This document shows, piece by piece, positions 44,928-52,682 of a stretch of DNA of 64,000 bases. The position numbers and the translations under genes are program-made. Source of the DNA: CAZXWN01 sp964644695 [NCBI: uncultured bacterium] (GTDB taxonomy: Bacteria; UBP4; UBA4092); assembly GCA_964644695.1 (NCBI GenBank), contig CAZXWN010000008.1:43894-107893 (forward strand). Reading direction: 5' to 3'. The notes under the pieces are model-generated. The model saw only the letters and a list, made by a program, of their open reading frames with translations, did no database searches and had not been told where the DNA came from. Each line of letters starts with the position of its first letter. Positions within the stretch are counted from its first letter, which is position 1.

Positions 44928-47492
44928 TTATTCGTTTTGATTTGAACGATTATATTCCACCTCAATTTCTTTGTTTTCAGCTTCAATATTTTCAACTTCA
45001 ACATTAATCATTGTTCGTATTGGCTCATAAATTGGAATGTCTTGATTAATCGCCTCAAGACTTATTACTAAGGAATATTTTGCCTTTAATAAACTGCCCC
45101 AACCTTTGTGGCCTCGAACAGCAATACAAAAAGCATCGCTCAATTGGTTGGACTGAATAATACACCAGTCTTTTTGCAGGGTGCCATTTTTTCTTGAGAA
45201 GTCATTAATGCTACCTCTATTCACAGCATCACCTATCATCCAATTAAAATCTCCATCATCTTCAATACTCGCACCTGTCTCTAGTATCCGGCGTGCAAAT
45301 ACTTCTGAATCCTCCCCGATTTTACTACAACACCAATCCACCCAAGAGGAAAGGTATCCCTTTATATATCTTCTTGTACGGCGAGGAGCTGCTACATAGG
45401 ATAAGGTTACCTCAAGCAGGATAGTGTAATCTTCACCTACAGAATTCAACTCTTCTGGAATTGGAATTTTGAATATATGTGCTTCATCTTCTCCGATTTC
45501 TGAGATAGACGGGGTAATAAGAGTAATTCTGTAATCGTTATTATGCGTAGCTCTATCCAAATCAGGGATACCGTATCCTATTCGCCGTAATAGTGTCTGA
45601 CATCCACTATTGTCGAATCCTCGTGAGTAATCTGGCCATCTAGCAGATTGAGCAATGAGTGCTCTATACAATAATGCAGGTAAGTCAGGAAAGTTTTTTT
45701 CTATTTCTGCAGCAATATGTGCGACTTTGGGAGTAGAAAATGAAGTTCCTATTACATCGCGAGAGAAGGCGGGGCCTTCTGGCGACCGCCGCAGCAATTC
45801 CGGGCACACTTGGGGAGGTGTAGTAAAAACTGGATCATCACTTCTTCTGTTTATTACATATGTACCCCCATATTCAACAATTTCAGGTTTAATCACATCC
45901 CATATCCCAGGACCAGATCGCGAGAAAGAAGATATTTCATCTTTTCCACCTAAAGCAATATTATCTTCTGTTTTGTAATCATCCATAGAAACAGACCCAA
46001 CAGTTAAAGCTTGTAGGCTCTGTGCGGGATCAGAAATTCTTGATAACTCTTTATCCAGATAATCCGGATATTGACATCCCGATCTAATATAAGCAGAAAT
46101 GACCTTATGTGAAATATTGCCCGCAGCTTGAATAAATAAAACATCATTTTCGTAAGATTGCATATCTATCTCAGCCGCCCAAGGGGACATATGTTTTAAC
46201 TCGCAGGCTTTCTTTGAACCAATAGAGTGATTGAAAACCTTAGTTGGCATTTTAGACTTCTTTGAAAAAGTATCAACAACTGAAGAAATGACTTTTTGGG
46301 GGAGAAGGTTTATCGGCATACAGTTATTGTTGCCTAAAACTTTGAAATTACGAATCCTATAGGGCAATTCATACGTGCCGTGTGAAGGAATAAATCTTGG
46401 ATAGAGAATTGCCCCTGCCACTCTGGTCCCATGTCCACCATTATCAACTTCATCATTAACACTCGAACTAGTAGGAACGAGATTCTTTGAATCCCTTGAG
46501 AGTATCGCTGGTGCTATATATTTGTGTTCTTCCTGTATCCCACTATCCACAACACACACAATAGGAGAATGGTTTGCTGGAGGTACAATTTTAACAGCAT
46601 CTTCACCAGATTGTACTTGTTCTTGAAATTTCCCCATATTTATTTCTTCGCTCTCAGACACCTCGAATATATAAGCAAAATTCAATACCAAATCTCGAAG
46701 ACACTTTCCGTTGATTCTTAGTCGTGCAGAAAAACTATCAGGTAAAGCCACAAAACCAGAGGAACCATCCACAAACTGAAGAATTTCACCAGCATATTCT
46801 GCAATAAAATTTTCAATAGTGTTTTCGCGTTGGATTTTTAATGCATCCCACTTTTTATATGCATCTGCATACTTTTTTTCCCATCTTTGCTTTCTAGGGG
46901 CGTAGTGCTCCTCTGTTTCATTTCTAGCACGTTTTGGCCTATTAGGAAGTTTAATATTGCCACAACAACTCACGCCGATATCAATTAGGTAAATCTGTTC
47001 ATCTTCAATCGTGGCCCACTTAGAATAAAGTTCAGGGGTAAGCACCTTTTCAAGCCGATTCGTATCCTCACAAAGAGCATAAACTCTAGCTGGCGGATTG
47101 CATCGAGTATTAATATTCGCTATAAAAGCATCGGTTTTTTGGTTAAGTATTTGGAAATCTATATCATCAGTAGCAACAATTATGAAACCTTCGGCTATCT
47201 CACAAATAATTTCAAAGCCAAGGCCATAAAGAAAATTAATATCTGAAGAGGGGTCAATTTCAAGCAAAATGGGAATACCTATTTCAATAACAGGGAGACC
47301 CGATTGCTGACGACGATCTTTCCAAAAACGAGATAATTCTGCAGAACGCCTTTTAATGTACAATCCATGTACAGCACGATTGTCACAATTATTCTTCGTA
47401 CCAGAGGATAGCGTTCCGCCGCCATTAAGTTTTGGCTTACCTTTGCGTACCATAGGAAGATATAAGTGTTTGAAATCCGAATTATCCGCCAT
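44928..47492 (-). CDS. ietS: Subtilisin-like protease of an IetAS defence module
   Basis: About 854 residues, no signal peptide, so cytosolic. An S8 protease domain is complete: Asp in VVDSGI (D316), His in GGHGTRVAG (H354), oxyanion Asn in AAGN (N459) and Ser in GTSFSTP (S584). About 300 residues of unknown N-terminal region (with a Lys/Arg-rich segment near 190-220) and a C-terminal strand-rich region flank it. It follows the AAA+ gene by 21 bases. The AAA ATPase plus cytosolic S8 protease pair matches the published IetAS antiphage system (Gao et al. 2020). The ATG at 47492 has GGAGG 11 bases upstream; the in-frame TTG at 47510 overlaps that SD. Codon use is AT-rich compared with neighbours. 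Confidence 0.82.
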   Translation of the reverse strand: MADNSDFKHLYLPMVRKGKPKLNGGGTLSSGTKNNCDNRAVHGLYIKRRSAELSRFWKDRRQQSGLPVIEIGIPILLEIDPSSDINFLYGLGFEIICEIAEGFIIVATDDIDFQILNQKTDAFIANINTRCNPPARVYALCEDTNRLEKVLTPELYSKWATIEDEQIYLIDIGVSCCGNIKLPNRPKRARNETEEHYAPRKQRWEKKYADAYKKWDALKIQRENTIENFIAEYAGEILQFVDGSSGFVALPDSFSARLRINGKCLRDLVLNFAYIFEVSESEEINMGKFQEQVQSGEDAVKIVPPANHSPIVCVVDSGIQEEHKYIAPAILSRDSKNLVPTSSSVNDEVDNGGHGTRVAGAILYPRFIPSHGTYELPYRIRNFKVLGNNNCMPINLLPQKVISSVVDTFSKKSKMPTKVFNHSIGSKKACELKHMSPWAAEIDMQSYENDVLFIQAAGNISHKVISAYIRSGCQYPDYLDKELSRISDPAQSLQALTVGSVSMDDYKTEDNIALGGKDEISSFSRSGPGIWDVIKPEIVEYGGTYVINRRSDDPVFTTPPQVCPELLRRSPEGPAFSRDVIGTSFSTPKVAHIAAEIEKNFPDLPALLYRALIAQSARWPDYSRGFDNSGCQTLLRRIGYGIPDLDRATHNNDYRITLITPSISEIGEDEAHIFKIPIPEELNSVGEDYTILLEVTLSYVAAPRRTRRYIKGYLSSWVDWCCSKIGEDSEVFARRILETGASIEDDGDFNWMIGDAVNRGSINDFSRKNGTLQKDWCIIQSNQLSDAFCIAVRGHKGWGSLLKAKYSLVISLEAINQDIPIYEPIRTMINVEVENIEAENKEIEVEYNRSNQNE

Positions 47493-47513
47493 TGAAATCA
47501 ATACCTCCAAAGG

Positions 47514-48503
47514 TTAAAACTTTGCGCTCTCAGCAAGTGCTTGCTCAAAACTTTCAATATTTACTTTTTTATTGCCCTCTAATACACTGATTTTTGCAGC
47601 ACGTTGTGCTGTTAAAACAATATTTGCGGAAGAACAGCCATCCATTTTTTTAGCAAGTTCTTGGTAATCTATATCTGAAGAAACCGGTATTGCAGAAAGC
47701 GTCACTTTGAGTAGCTTCTCTCTCTCATGAATTTCTGGGATTGGTATTTCGATCACATCATCAAACCTTCTGAATAGAGCTTCATCCAAAGTAACTTTTA
47801 GATTTGTGGTTGCAATAACTAATCCAGGAGCATCATATTCATCCAAAAGAGTTAAGAGCATATTTACAATTCGTGGTACCTCTCCAACATCTTGTGTTGA
47901 TACACGAGACTTCGCAATAAAGTCACATTCATCTAACAACAAAACTACTGGTTCCTTTTTGCAATATTCGAATACCGCACGAAGATTAGAGGCTGACTCA
48001 CCAAAGTAAGATGAAAGCAATGAGTCGAATCTTACTTTAAGCAAGGGAAGCCCTAAATTCCAAGATATACGCTCTGCACTTAATGTCTTCCCACATCCAG
48101 GAGGACCGTATAACAGTATTTTTTGTTTTGGCGTAAGATTATATTTGCTTAGCCTCTCTTTTGCTGAATATTCCTTTTCAATTGACTGTAAACGTGCCTC
48201 GACCTCTATTGGTAATACCATATGATGTTTCAATTGTTCTCGTGAAATGAATGAAACTAAGGGAGAATTCGTGCGCTTACTTGTTGGTAGCGATGAAAAA
48301 CCGCCACCATTGTTTAGTTGTTTGTCGCCATAGACAGAAAAGCGTGGCTTTTCTGTAATGGATATGTTCTCCAGTGAATCAGCTAAGATAACATGTCCAG
48401 ACTTTAATTCTTCCTTAACAATCGCATGTGCTATTTTTTTAAGAGAAACAATATCCTCGGAAAAGATAGCTTTGAAAAGCCTCTTCAGTAATTCAGCTTT
48501 CAT
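47514..48503 (-). CDS. ietA: AAA+ ATPase of an IetAS defence module
   Basis: 329 residues, cytosolic. Walker A GPPGCGKT (133-140), Walker B VVLLLDECD (186-194), sensor-1 region VIATTN, and an arginine pair in ALFRRFDD mark a classic AAA+ (FtsH/CDC48-like) core. The N-terminal 120 residues are a helical and Gly-rich region of unknown role. Paired with the cytosolic S8 protease downstream, it resembles IetA, thought to drive or gate the protease in phage defence; the mechanism is not known. AAAGGAGA lies about 11 bases before the ATG. The upstream 600-base AT-rich gap sets it apart from neighbours. Confidence 0.85.
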   Translation of the reverse strand: MKAELLKRLFKAIFSEDIVSLKKIAHAIVKEELKSGHVILADSLENISITEKPRFSVYGDKQLNNGGGFSSLPTSKRTNSPLVSFISREQLKHHMVLPIEVEARLQSIEKEYSAKERLSKYNLTPKQKILLYGPPGCGKTLSAERISWNLGLPLLKVRFDSLLSSYFGESASNLRAVFEYCKKEPVVLLLDECDFIAKSRVSTQDVGEVPRIVNMLLTLLDEYDAPGLVIATTNLKVTLDEALFRRFDDVIEIPIPEIHEREKLLKVTLSAIPVSSDIDYQELAKKMDGCSSANIVLTAQRAAKISVLEGNKKVNIESFEQALAESAKF

Positions 48504-49034
48504 CTAATAATCAATCTCCTTTTTCGAGAACGATAGAAACAAAGGTTGTAATATAAACAATCCGTTTACGTTGATATTTGTGTATTCAATATTTTTTGAC
48601 TAGGCTAATTTTACATCGTTAACGTCCATGAAACTTACAATTCTATTTGTTTATATGGCCTTTAAATAAGATTTCTTCATTGATGTATTCTCTAATTTAC
48701 CTTCAATCACAAACATAATACTCACACCATTATATATTGAGCCATATTTTGAAGCTCTAATTAAAATCTTCATTTCACCTAGCCATAAGACAAATAACCA
48801 TTCCCGTCATTAATTTCCTTTATTCCAAACCCTCTGTTTAGGGATTGAAATCTTGTTGTTTGAGTCAGGAAATATCGAAATTTGAACGAATCATCCACGG
48901 AGCTGTTCGGAGATGCTCCGTACCCGATTCGTTTCTGCCTCGTTTCCGGGATAGATGGGGATATAAGAAAGGTCTGTGGACAGGGGAAAATGGTTCGGAG
49001 GGTGGTCGGGGATATTTATCTGGATAAAAAAAAA
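48504..49034. other. Intergenic upstream of ietA, no gene seen
   Basis: The first 330 bases are strongly AT-rich, typical of a promoter and of imported DNA. From about 48840 the sequence is GC-richer and contains the repeat copy at 48888-48949. Short frames on both strands lack coding support. No tRNA, integrase or direct repeats that would bound an island were recognised. Confidence 0.4.
48888..48949 (-). repeat. Dispersed diverged repeat, copy A
   Basis: The reverse complement of this block aligns with 4491-4541: GAATCATCCACGGAGCTG..TCGGA near one end and CTCGTTTCCGG at the other, with transitions and one 8-11 base gap. A weaker third match is at 62571-62621. Alignment was by eye. Confidence 0.5.
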
Positions 49035-49060
49035 GCGGACCGTCAGGAGCGACAACCCGC
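49035..49060 (-). terminator. Rho-independent terminator
   Basis: On the minus strand a 10-bp stem (49051-49060 with 49035-49044, three wobble pairs, 6-base loop) runs into nine T residues. It closes the pseudopilin gene ending at 49103. Confidence 0.85.
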
Positions 49061-49102
49061 ATATACTGGAACGGATAGAATCCGTGTGAAAAAGGCTTTT
49101 GT

Positions 49103-49708
49103 TTATCGACTGGCACCAACTCGCCAGATATCACCATAACTGACTGTACCGTTGGTGGGGTCATATATTCCACTGGCTGTGAAATAGACGATATCTGACC
49201 CGTTTACATTCCGCCACTGGGCATCCATATCAAAGACACCATTCGGGCCAACGGAAAGCAGTTGCCAGGTCATGGGCCCACCCTGGATCTCATGATATCG
49301 GGGCGTTGCAGCAAAATCAGGATTTGTTTTAGACCAGTTCCAATAGTCAAATTGGGCCTGTTGGGTGTTTGCCATCGTCTGGGCATCACCAAACCATGCA
49401 CGTCTGGACTGCTGGAAACAATCTTTCGGGAGACTGGAGACATACGCCACCGGGGTAGTCAATGGAGAGAGACGGATGTCATGGGGAACAAGTGACATAT
49501 CCGCCCGCTGTCCCAGTGGGTATTCATTGTTATCTACATAATAGGACTCAAGACCGGTGGCCAGAGTGGCCATATCCGCCGTTACTCGACTTACCTTGGA
49601 GCGGACCTGCGCTGCCAGGAAATTTGGGATGGCTATGGCAGCCAGGATTGCAATAATTGCGACGACAATTAATAACTCAATTAACGTAAAACCACGACTC
49701 TTATTCAT
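49103..49708 (-). CDS. Type II secretion / type IV pilin-like prepilin
   Basis: 201 residues. Prepilin leader and methylation site: SRGFTLIELLIVVAIIAILAAIAIPNFLAAQ, with cleavage after Gly6 and Glu at position 5 of the mature protein. It is an N-terminal hydrophobic helix for the pilus or pseudopilus core. The C-terminal globular part includes MATLATGLESYYVDNNEYP, LTTPVAYVSSLPKD and LLSVGPNG, a layout often seen in many-copy pilin-like proteins of Planctomycetes and related phyla. It is a single gene; no secretion ATPase or outer-membrane secretin is nearby. AAAGGAA lies before the ATG. Confidence 0.88.
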   Translation of the reverse strand: MNKSRGFTLIELLIVVAIIAILAAIAIPNFLAAQVRSKVSRVTADMATLATGLESYYVDNNEYPLGQRADMSLVPHDIRLSPLTTPVAYVSSLPKDCFQQSRRAWFGDAQTMANTQQAQFDYWNWSKTNPDFAATPRYHEIQGGPMTWQLLSVGPNGVFDMDAQWRNVNGSDIVYFTASGIYDPTNGTVSYGDIWRVGASR

Positions 49709-50247
49709 AACCCTAATTCCTTTTCCCTATTGTAATAAACTAATAATATTTACAAGACAGCGTTTAATATACAACAAACCGAATGTAAATAAAAGAGGAT
49801 AATATGAAAATTTATTTTCAATCCCGTTTAGATAGGATATCGGACAGAATACCCTCCCATATTTATACCTATAAATGACTACAAATCATGTGCTTATTAC
49901 CTAACATGAACGGTATTAACCCCCTTGACCAAACACTATAATAACCGCATCAAAAGACACTTACAGCCATTTTTGTCGCCCCATCCATCCAACATTATCG
50001 ATACTGTCTCCAGTTCGATGACTACAAGTATCGTATTTTAGGGAAATTTGAAAATAATCCATTTTTTGTTAAAAATATTTTTTATTGGGGGCCATTTTCG
50101 GGTGAAATCCATGTCATATTCCTCTTTATATCCGGTAGGAAGCGCTCCCTGATTCAAAAATTATTTTCATAAGTATGTGTCACCGGTGGGCCGTTTTATT
50201 TTGACTTCAGAAACGGAATGGAGTTAAATGGAAGAAAGAGGCTCATT
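49709..50247. other. Intergenic between divergent genes, no gene seen
   Basis: 539 bases between the pseudopilin start (minus) and the radical SAM start (plus). AT-rich, no coding frame, no tRNA. No well-spaced -35/-10 pair was convincing in either direction. A short open start at 50218 is an in-frame upstream ATG of the radical SAM gene with a poor SD. Confidence 0.4.
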
Positions 50248-51303
50248 ATGACTGCGACAAACACACTGGATACGTTGTTACGAACCCGTACGGTACCGGG
50301 TCGGTTTTATGAAAAACAAGCCGGAAACAAGGTCCGGTGTTATGCCTGCGGACATTACTGTTCGATTGGGGAGGGACAGGCCGGTATTTGTAAGGTTCGG
50401 TATAACCGAGGCGGTGTCTTATATGTTCCGCATGGGTATGTAGCCGGATTGGCCGCCGATCCGATTGAAAAGAAGCCTTTTTACCATGTATATCCGGGGT
50501 CAACAGCCATGTCTTTCGGGATGTTGGGCTGTGACTTGCACTGTTCTTACTGTCAGAATTGGGAAACCAGCCAGGCCCTCCGGGATCCAGATGCCGGAGG
50601 AACCATCCAACCCATCTCACCACAGAGTATTGTGGAGCTGGCCAAAAAATATAACTGCCGGGTACTGACCTCCACCTATAATGAGCCCCTGATTACGGCG
50701 GAATGGGCCATTTCTGTTTTTGAAGAGGGTAAAAAACACGGGCTGGAAGGGTCGTTTGTTTCTAACGGGAACGCCTCACCGGAAATCATCCGGGCCCTGA
50801 AACCCTATGTAAAATTCTATAAGGTGGATTTGAAGAGCTTCGATGACGCTCATTACCTGACTTTGGGATGTAAACTGTCCACTGTGCTGAAGAGTCTGGA
50901 ACAACTGGTGTCGGAAGGGTTCTGGGTCGAAATCGTGACACTGCTGGTCCCGGGATTCAATGACAGTGAAAAAGAACTGCGGGGAATGGCCCGGTTTATC
51001 AAGTCATTATCGGAGGATATTCCCTGGCATCTGACGGGGTTCCATCTGGATTACCACATGAATGACGGACGGGACACCACCGCCGCTGACCTGAAACGGG
51101 CTTGTAAGATTGGAGTAGAAGAAGGTCTCCGCTTCGTTTATGCCGGAAATCGGCCGGGAGAGACCGGCGAATGGGAACATACCCGATGCCCTGATTGTAA
51201 GAAAATCCTGGTGGAACGGTTCGGATTCCACATCATGTCAAATCACATTAAAGACGGGATTTGTCCGGATTGCCAGGAACCTATCCCCGGATTCTGGGAA
51301 TAA
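50248..51303 (+). CDS. amrS: AmmeMemoRadiSam-type radical SAM protein (AmrS)
   Basis: 351 residues. N-terminal zinc-like Cys cluster VRCYACGHYCSIGEGQAGICKVR, then radical SAM motif CDLHCSYCQNW (CX3CX2C) and the STYNEPL strand, as in the AmmeMemoRadiSam system enzyme. A C-terminal double Cys pair (TRCPDCKKI; GICPDCQEP) follows the GNRPGETGEWE segment typical of the family. The partner AMMECR1 and Memo domain proteins are not seen next to it. Function in the family is not established. ATG 50248 is chosen: AGAGG is 6 bases upstream; the in-frame ATG at 50218 lacks a good SD. Confidence 0.85.
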   Translation: MTATNTLDTLLRTRTVPGRFYEKQAGNKVRCYACGHYCSIGEGQAGICKVRYNRGGVLYVPHGYVAGLAADPIEKKPFYHVYPGSTAMSFGMLGCDLHCSYCQNWETSQALRDPDAGGTIQPISPQSIVELAKKYNCRVLTSTYNEPLITAEWAISVFEEGKKHGLEGSFVSNGNASPEIIRALKPYVKFYKVDLKSFDDAHYLTLGCKLSTVLKSLEQLVSEGFWVEIVTLLVPGFNDSEKELRGMARFIKSLSEDIPWHLTGFHLDYHMNDGRDTTAADLKRACKIGVEEGLRFVYAGNRPGETGEWEHTRCPDCKKILVERFGFHIMSNHIKDGICPDCQEPIPGFWE

Positions 51304-51304
51304 G

Positions 51305-51338
51305 AAAACCGGACAGGCATCCTCACCCATCCGGTTTT
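51305..51338. terminator. Bidirectional terminator
   Basis: A 9-bp stem AAAACCGGA / TCCGGTTTT (51305-51313 with 51330-51338) between the convergent genes ending at 51303 (+) and 51344 (-), with A and T tracts in the arms. Confidence 0.8.
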
Positions 51339-51343
51339 TAAGG

Positions 51344-51832
51344 TTATTTTTTACAGCCGCACCCGGAACCCTGTCCGTGCTGGTGGGAGTGTCCATGTCC
51401 ACCACATTCAACAGCGGAACCGTCGGCCTGTATCTTTCTTTTTTTCAGGCTTCCACACTTGGGGCACTGAATTTCGTAACCATGCCGTCCACCCTCATTA
51501 CAGGGAGCTTCTTCCCATTGGTGCTGGCATTCTACACAAACAAAAGTACGATTTGCCATCTTGTAACATCCTCCTTCTATGAGCAGCGTATGACCCGAAG
51601 TCAATGCCAGGGCGACTTTATACCGAGCAGACTGTAAAAGACGTTGGAAAGTAGGACGGGTCAAACCCATCTGGTCCGCCGCTGCCTCCTGATCCAATCC
51701 CTCACGGTCTTTCCACCGTAACGCTTCCAATTCCTCAAAAGTCAGGATGGTTTTTCCATTCCCGCCCCCACAAGGACGGAACCGGGTGCAGGTCGGTATA
51801 TCATCGATCAGTGCATGACATCGGGGCCTCAT
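51344..51832 (-). CDS. DUF134 protein fused to a zinc ribbon and Cys/His tail
   Basis: 162 residues. Residues 1-90 match DUF134 (UPF0251): RPRC, ILTFEELEALRWKDREGLDQEAAADQMGLTRPTFQRLLQSARYKVALAL, a sigma-region-4-like helix-turn-helix. The second part, from MANRTFVCVECQHQW, is a zinc-ribbon-like segment (CVEC...CPKC), ending in a metal-binding tail (ECGGHGHSHQHGQGSGCGCKK). In many genomes DUF134 and such a small protein are separate; here they are one frame. Likely a DNA-binding metal- or redox-responsive regulator, by inference. It is next to ferritin on the same strand. Confidence 0.78.
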   Translation of the reverse strand: MRPRCHALIDDIPTCTRFRPCGGGNGKTILTFEELEALRWKDREGLDQEAAADQMGLTRPTFQRLLQSARYKVALALTSGHTLLIEGGCYKMANRTFVCVECQHQWEEAPCNEGGRHGYEIQCPKCGSLKKRKIQADGSAVECGGHGHSHQHGQGSGCGCKK

Positions 51833-51922
51833 CGCTTTGATTCCTTTTCAGAGATTATGAGCATATGCTCATTACTACCTTAGGACAGAAGACCGAAAAT
51901 ATCAAGAGGCCATAAAAAATAA

Positions 51923-51951
51923 AACCGGATGAGAACGAGTCTCATCCGGTT
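51923..51951 (-). terminator. Rho-independent terminator of ferritin gene
   Basis: Perfect 12-bp stem AACCGGATGAGA / TCTCATCCGGTT with a 5-base loop, followed on the minus strand by a T-rich tract, 20 bases after the ferritin stop. Confidence 0.93.
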
Positions 51952-51971
51952 ACAGTTCAAGTTTACAAAGG

Positions 51972-52484
51972 TTAGACAGCAGCCGTGGCCGGGGGAGTAA
52001 ACACTCGTGCGGCCAATTCCTGGTCGATCATATACATGAGAGCGCTGTTATCACCTGCAAGTTTTAACTTAGAAATAAGTGTGGTGACATTGTCTTCTTC
52101 TTCCACCTGTTCGGAAACATACCACTGGAGGAAATTGAATGAAGCGTTATCTTTTTCATCCCGGGCCAGATTAACGAGTTTATCGATACAGGCGGTGATG
52201 TGTTGTTCGTGTTTTAGGGTTGCCTGGAAGGCATCAAGTGGATTTTTCCAGCTTTGCTGCGGTTTCTCGATTGCTTCGAGTTCGATAGAACCGCCCCGTT
52301 GAATAACAAAATCATAGAACTTTGTCATGTGGAAGGTTTCTTCCTGGTTCTGCACTCTCATCCAGTTGGCGAAACCATTCAGACCCTGTTCGGCAAACCA
52401 GGCGGACATTTGGAGATAGAGATAAGCACTGAAAGCTTCTTCATTGATCTGCTGATTAATCGCTTTTTCCATTTTTTTGTTCAT
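51972..52484 (-). CDS. ftnA: Ferritin
   Basis: 170 residues, the normal length of bacterial ferritin. Ferroxidase residues are in place: Glu16 in NEEAFSAYLY, Glu48/Glu49 and His52 in NQEETFH, the KHEQH Glu in the third helix, and YVSEQVEEED in the fourth. It stores iron by oxidising Fe(II) inside a 24-mer shell. GGAGGAG lies 8 bases before the ATG. It is a single gene with its own terminator, next to a DUF134 protein. A Fur box was not recognised. Confidence 0.95.
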   Translation of the reverse strand: MNKKMEKAINQQINEEAFSAYLYLQMSAWFAEQGLNGFANWMRVQNQEETFHMTKFYDFVIQRGGSIELEAIEKPQQSWKNPLDAFQATLKHEQHITACIDKLVNLARDEKDNASFNFLQWYVSEQVEEEDNVTTLISKLKLAGDNSALMYMIDQELAARVFTPPATAAV

Positions 52485-52637
52485 TATAAACTCCTCCTTA
52501 TGAAGTCAACATGGGCTATTTCGTATCATTATACCTGTATTTAGATTGTACGGATATTGAATTTCACCCATCAGATAATGTAACGAAATCAACGCAGATA
52601 AAGTTCCCTGTATTAACGAATTAAGTAAAAAAATAAA

Positions 52638-52666
52638 CCCCTCTGGAGACGAATTTCCAGAGGGGT
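52638..52666 (-). terminator. Rho-independent terminator
   Basis: Perfect 10-bp stem CCCCTCTGGA / TCCAGAGGGG with an 8-base loop; on the minus strand followed by TTTATTTTTTT. It closes the gene ending at 52683. Confidence 0.92.
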
Positions 52667-52682
52667 CGTTTTGATGAGTGTT

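Noticed and set aside
48845-49173. 60-, 85- and 102-residue frames on both strands upstream of ietA
   Set aside because: Three overlapping frames cover a terminator and a repeat; low-complexity translations and no SD support.
49925-49942. TTGACC and TATAAT words near each other upstream of the radical SAM gene
   Set aside because: Only six bases separate the boxes, so they cannot form one promoter.
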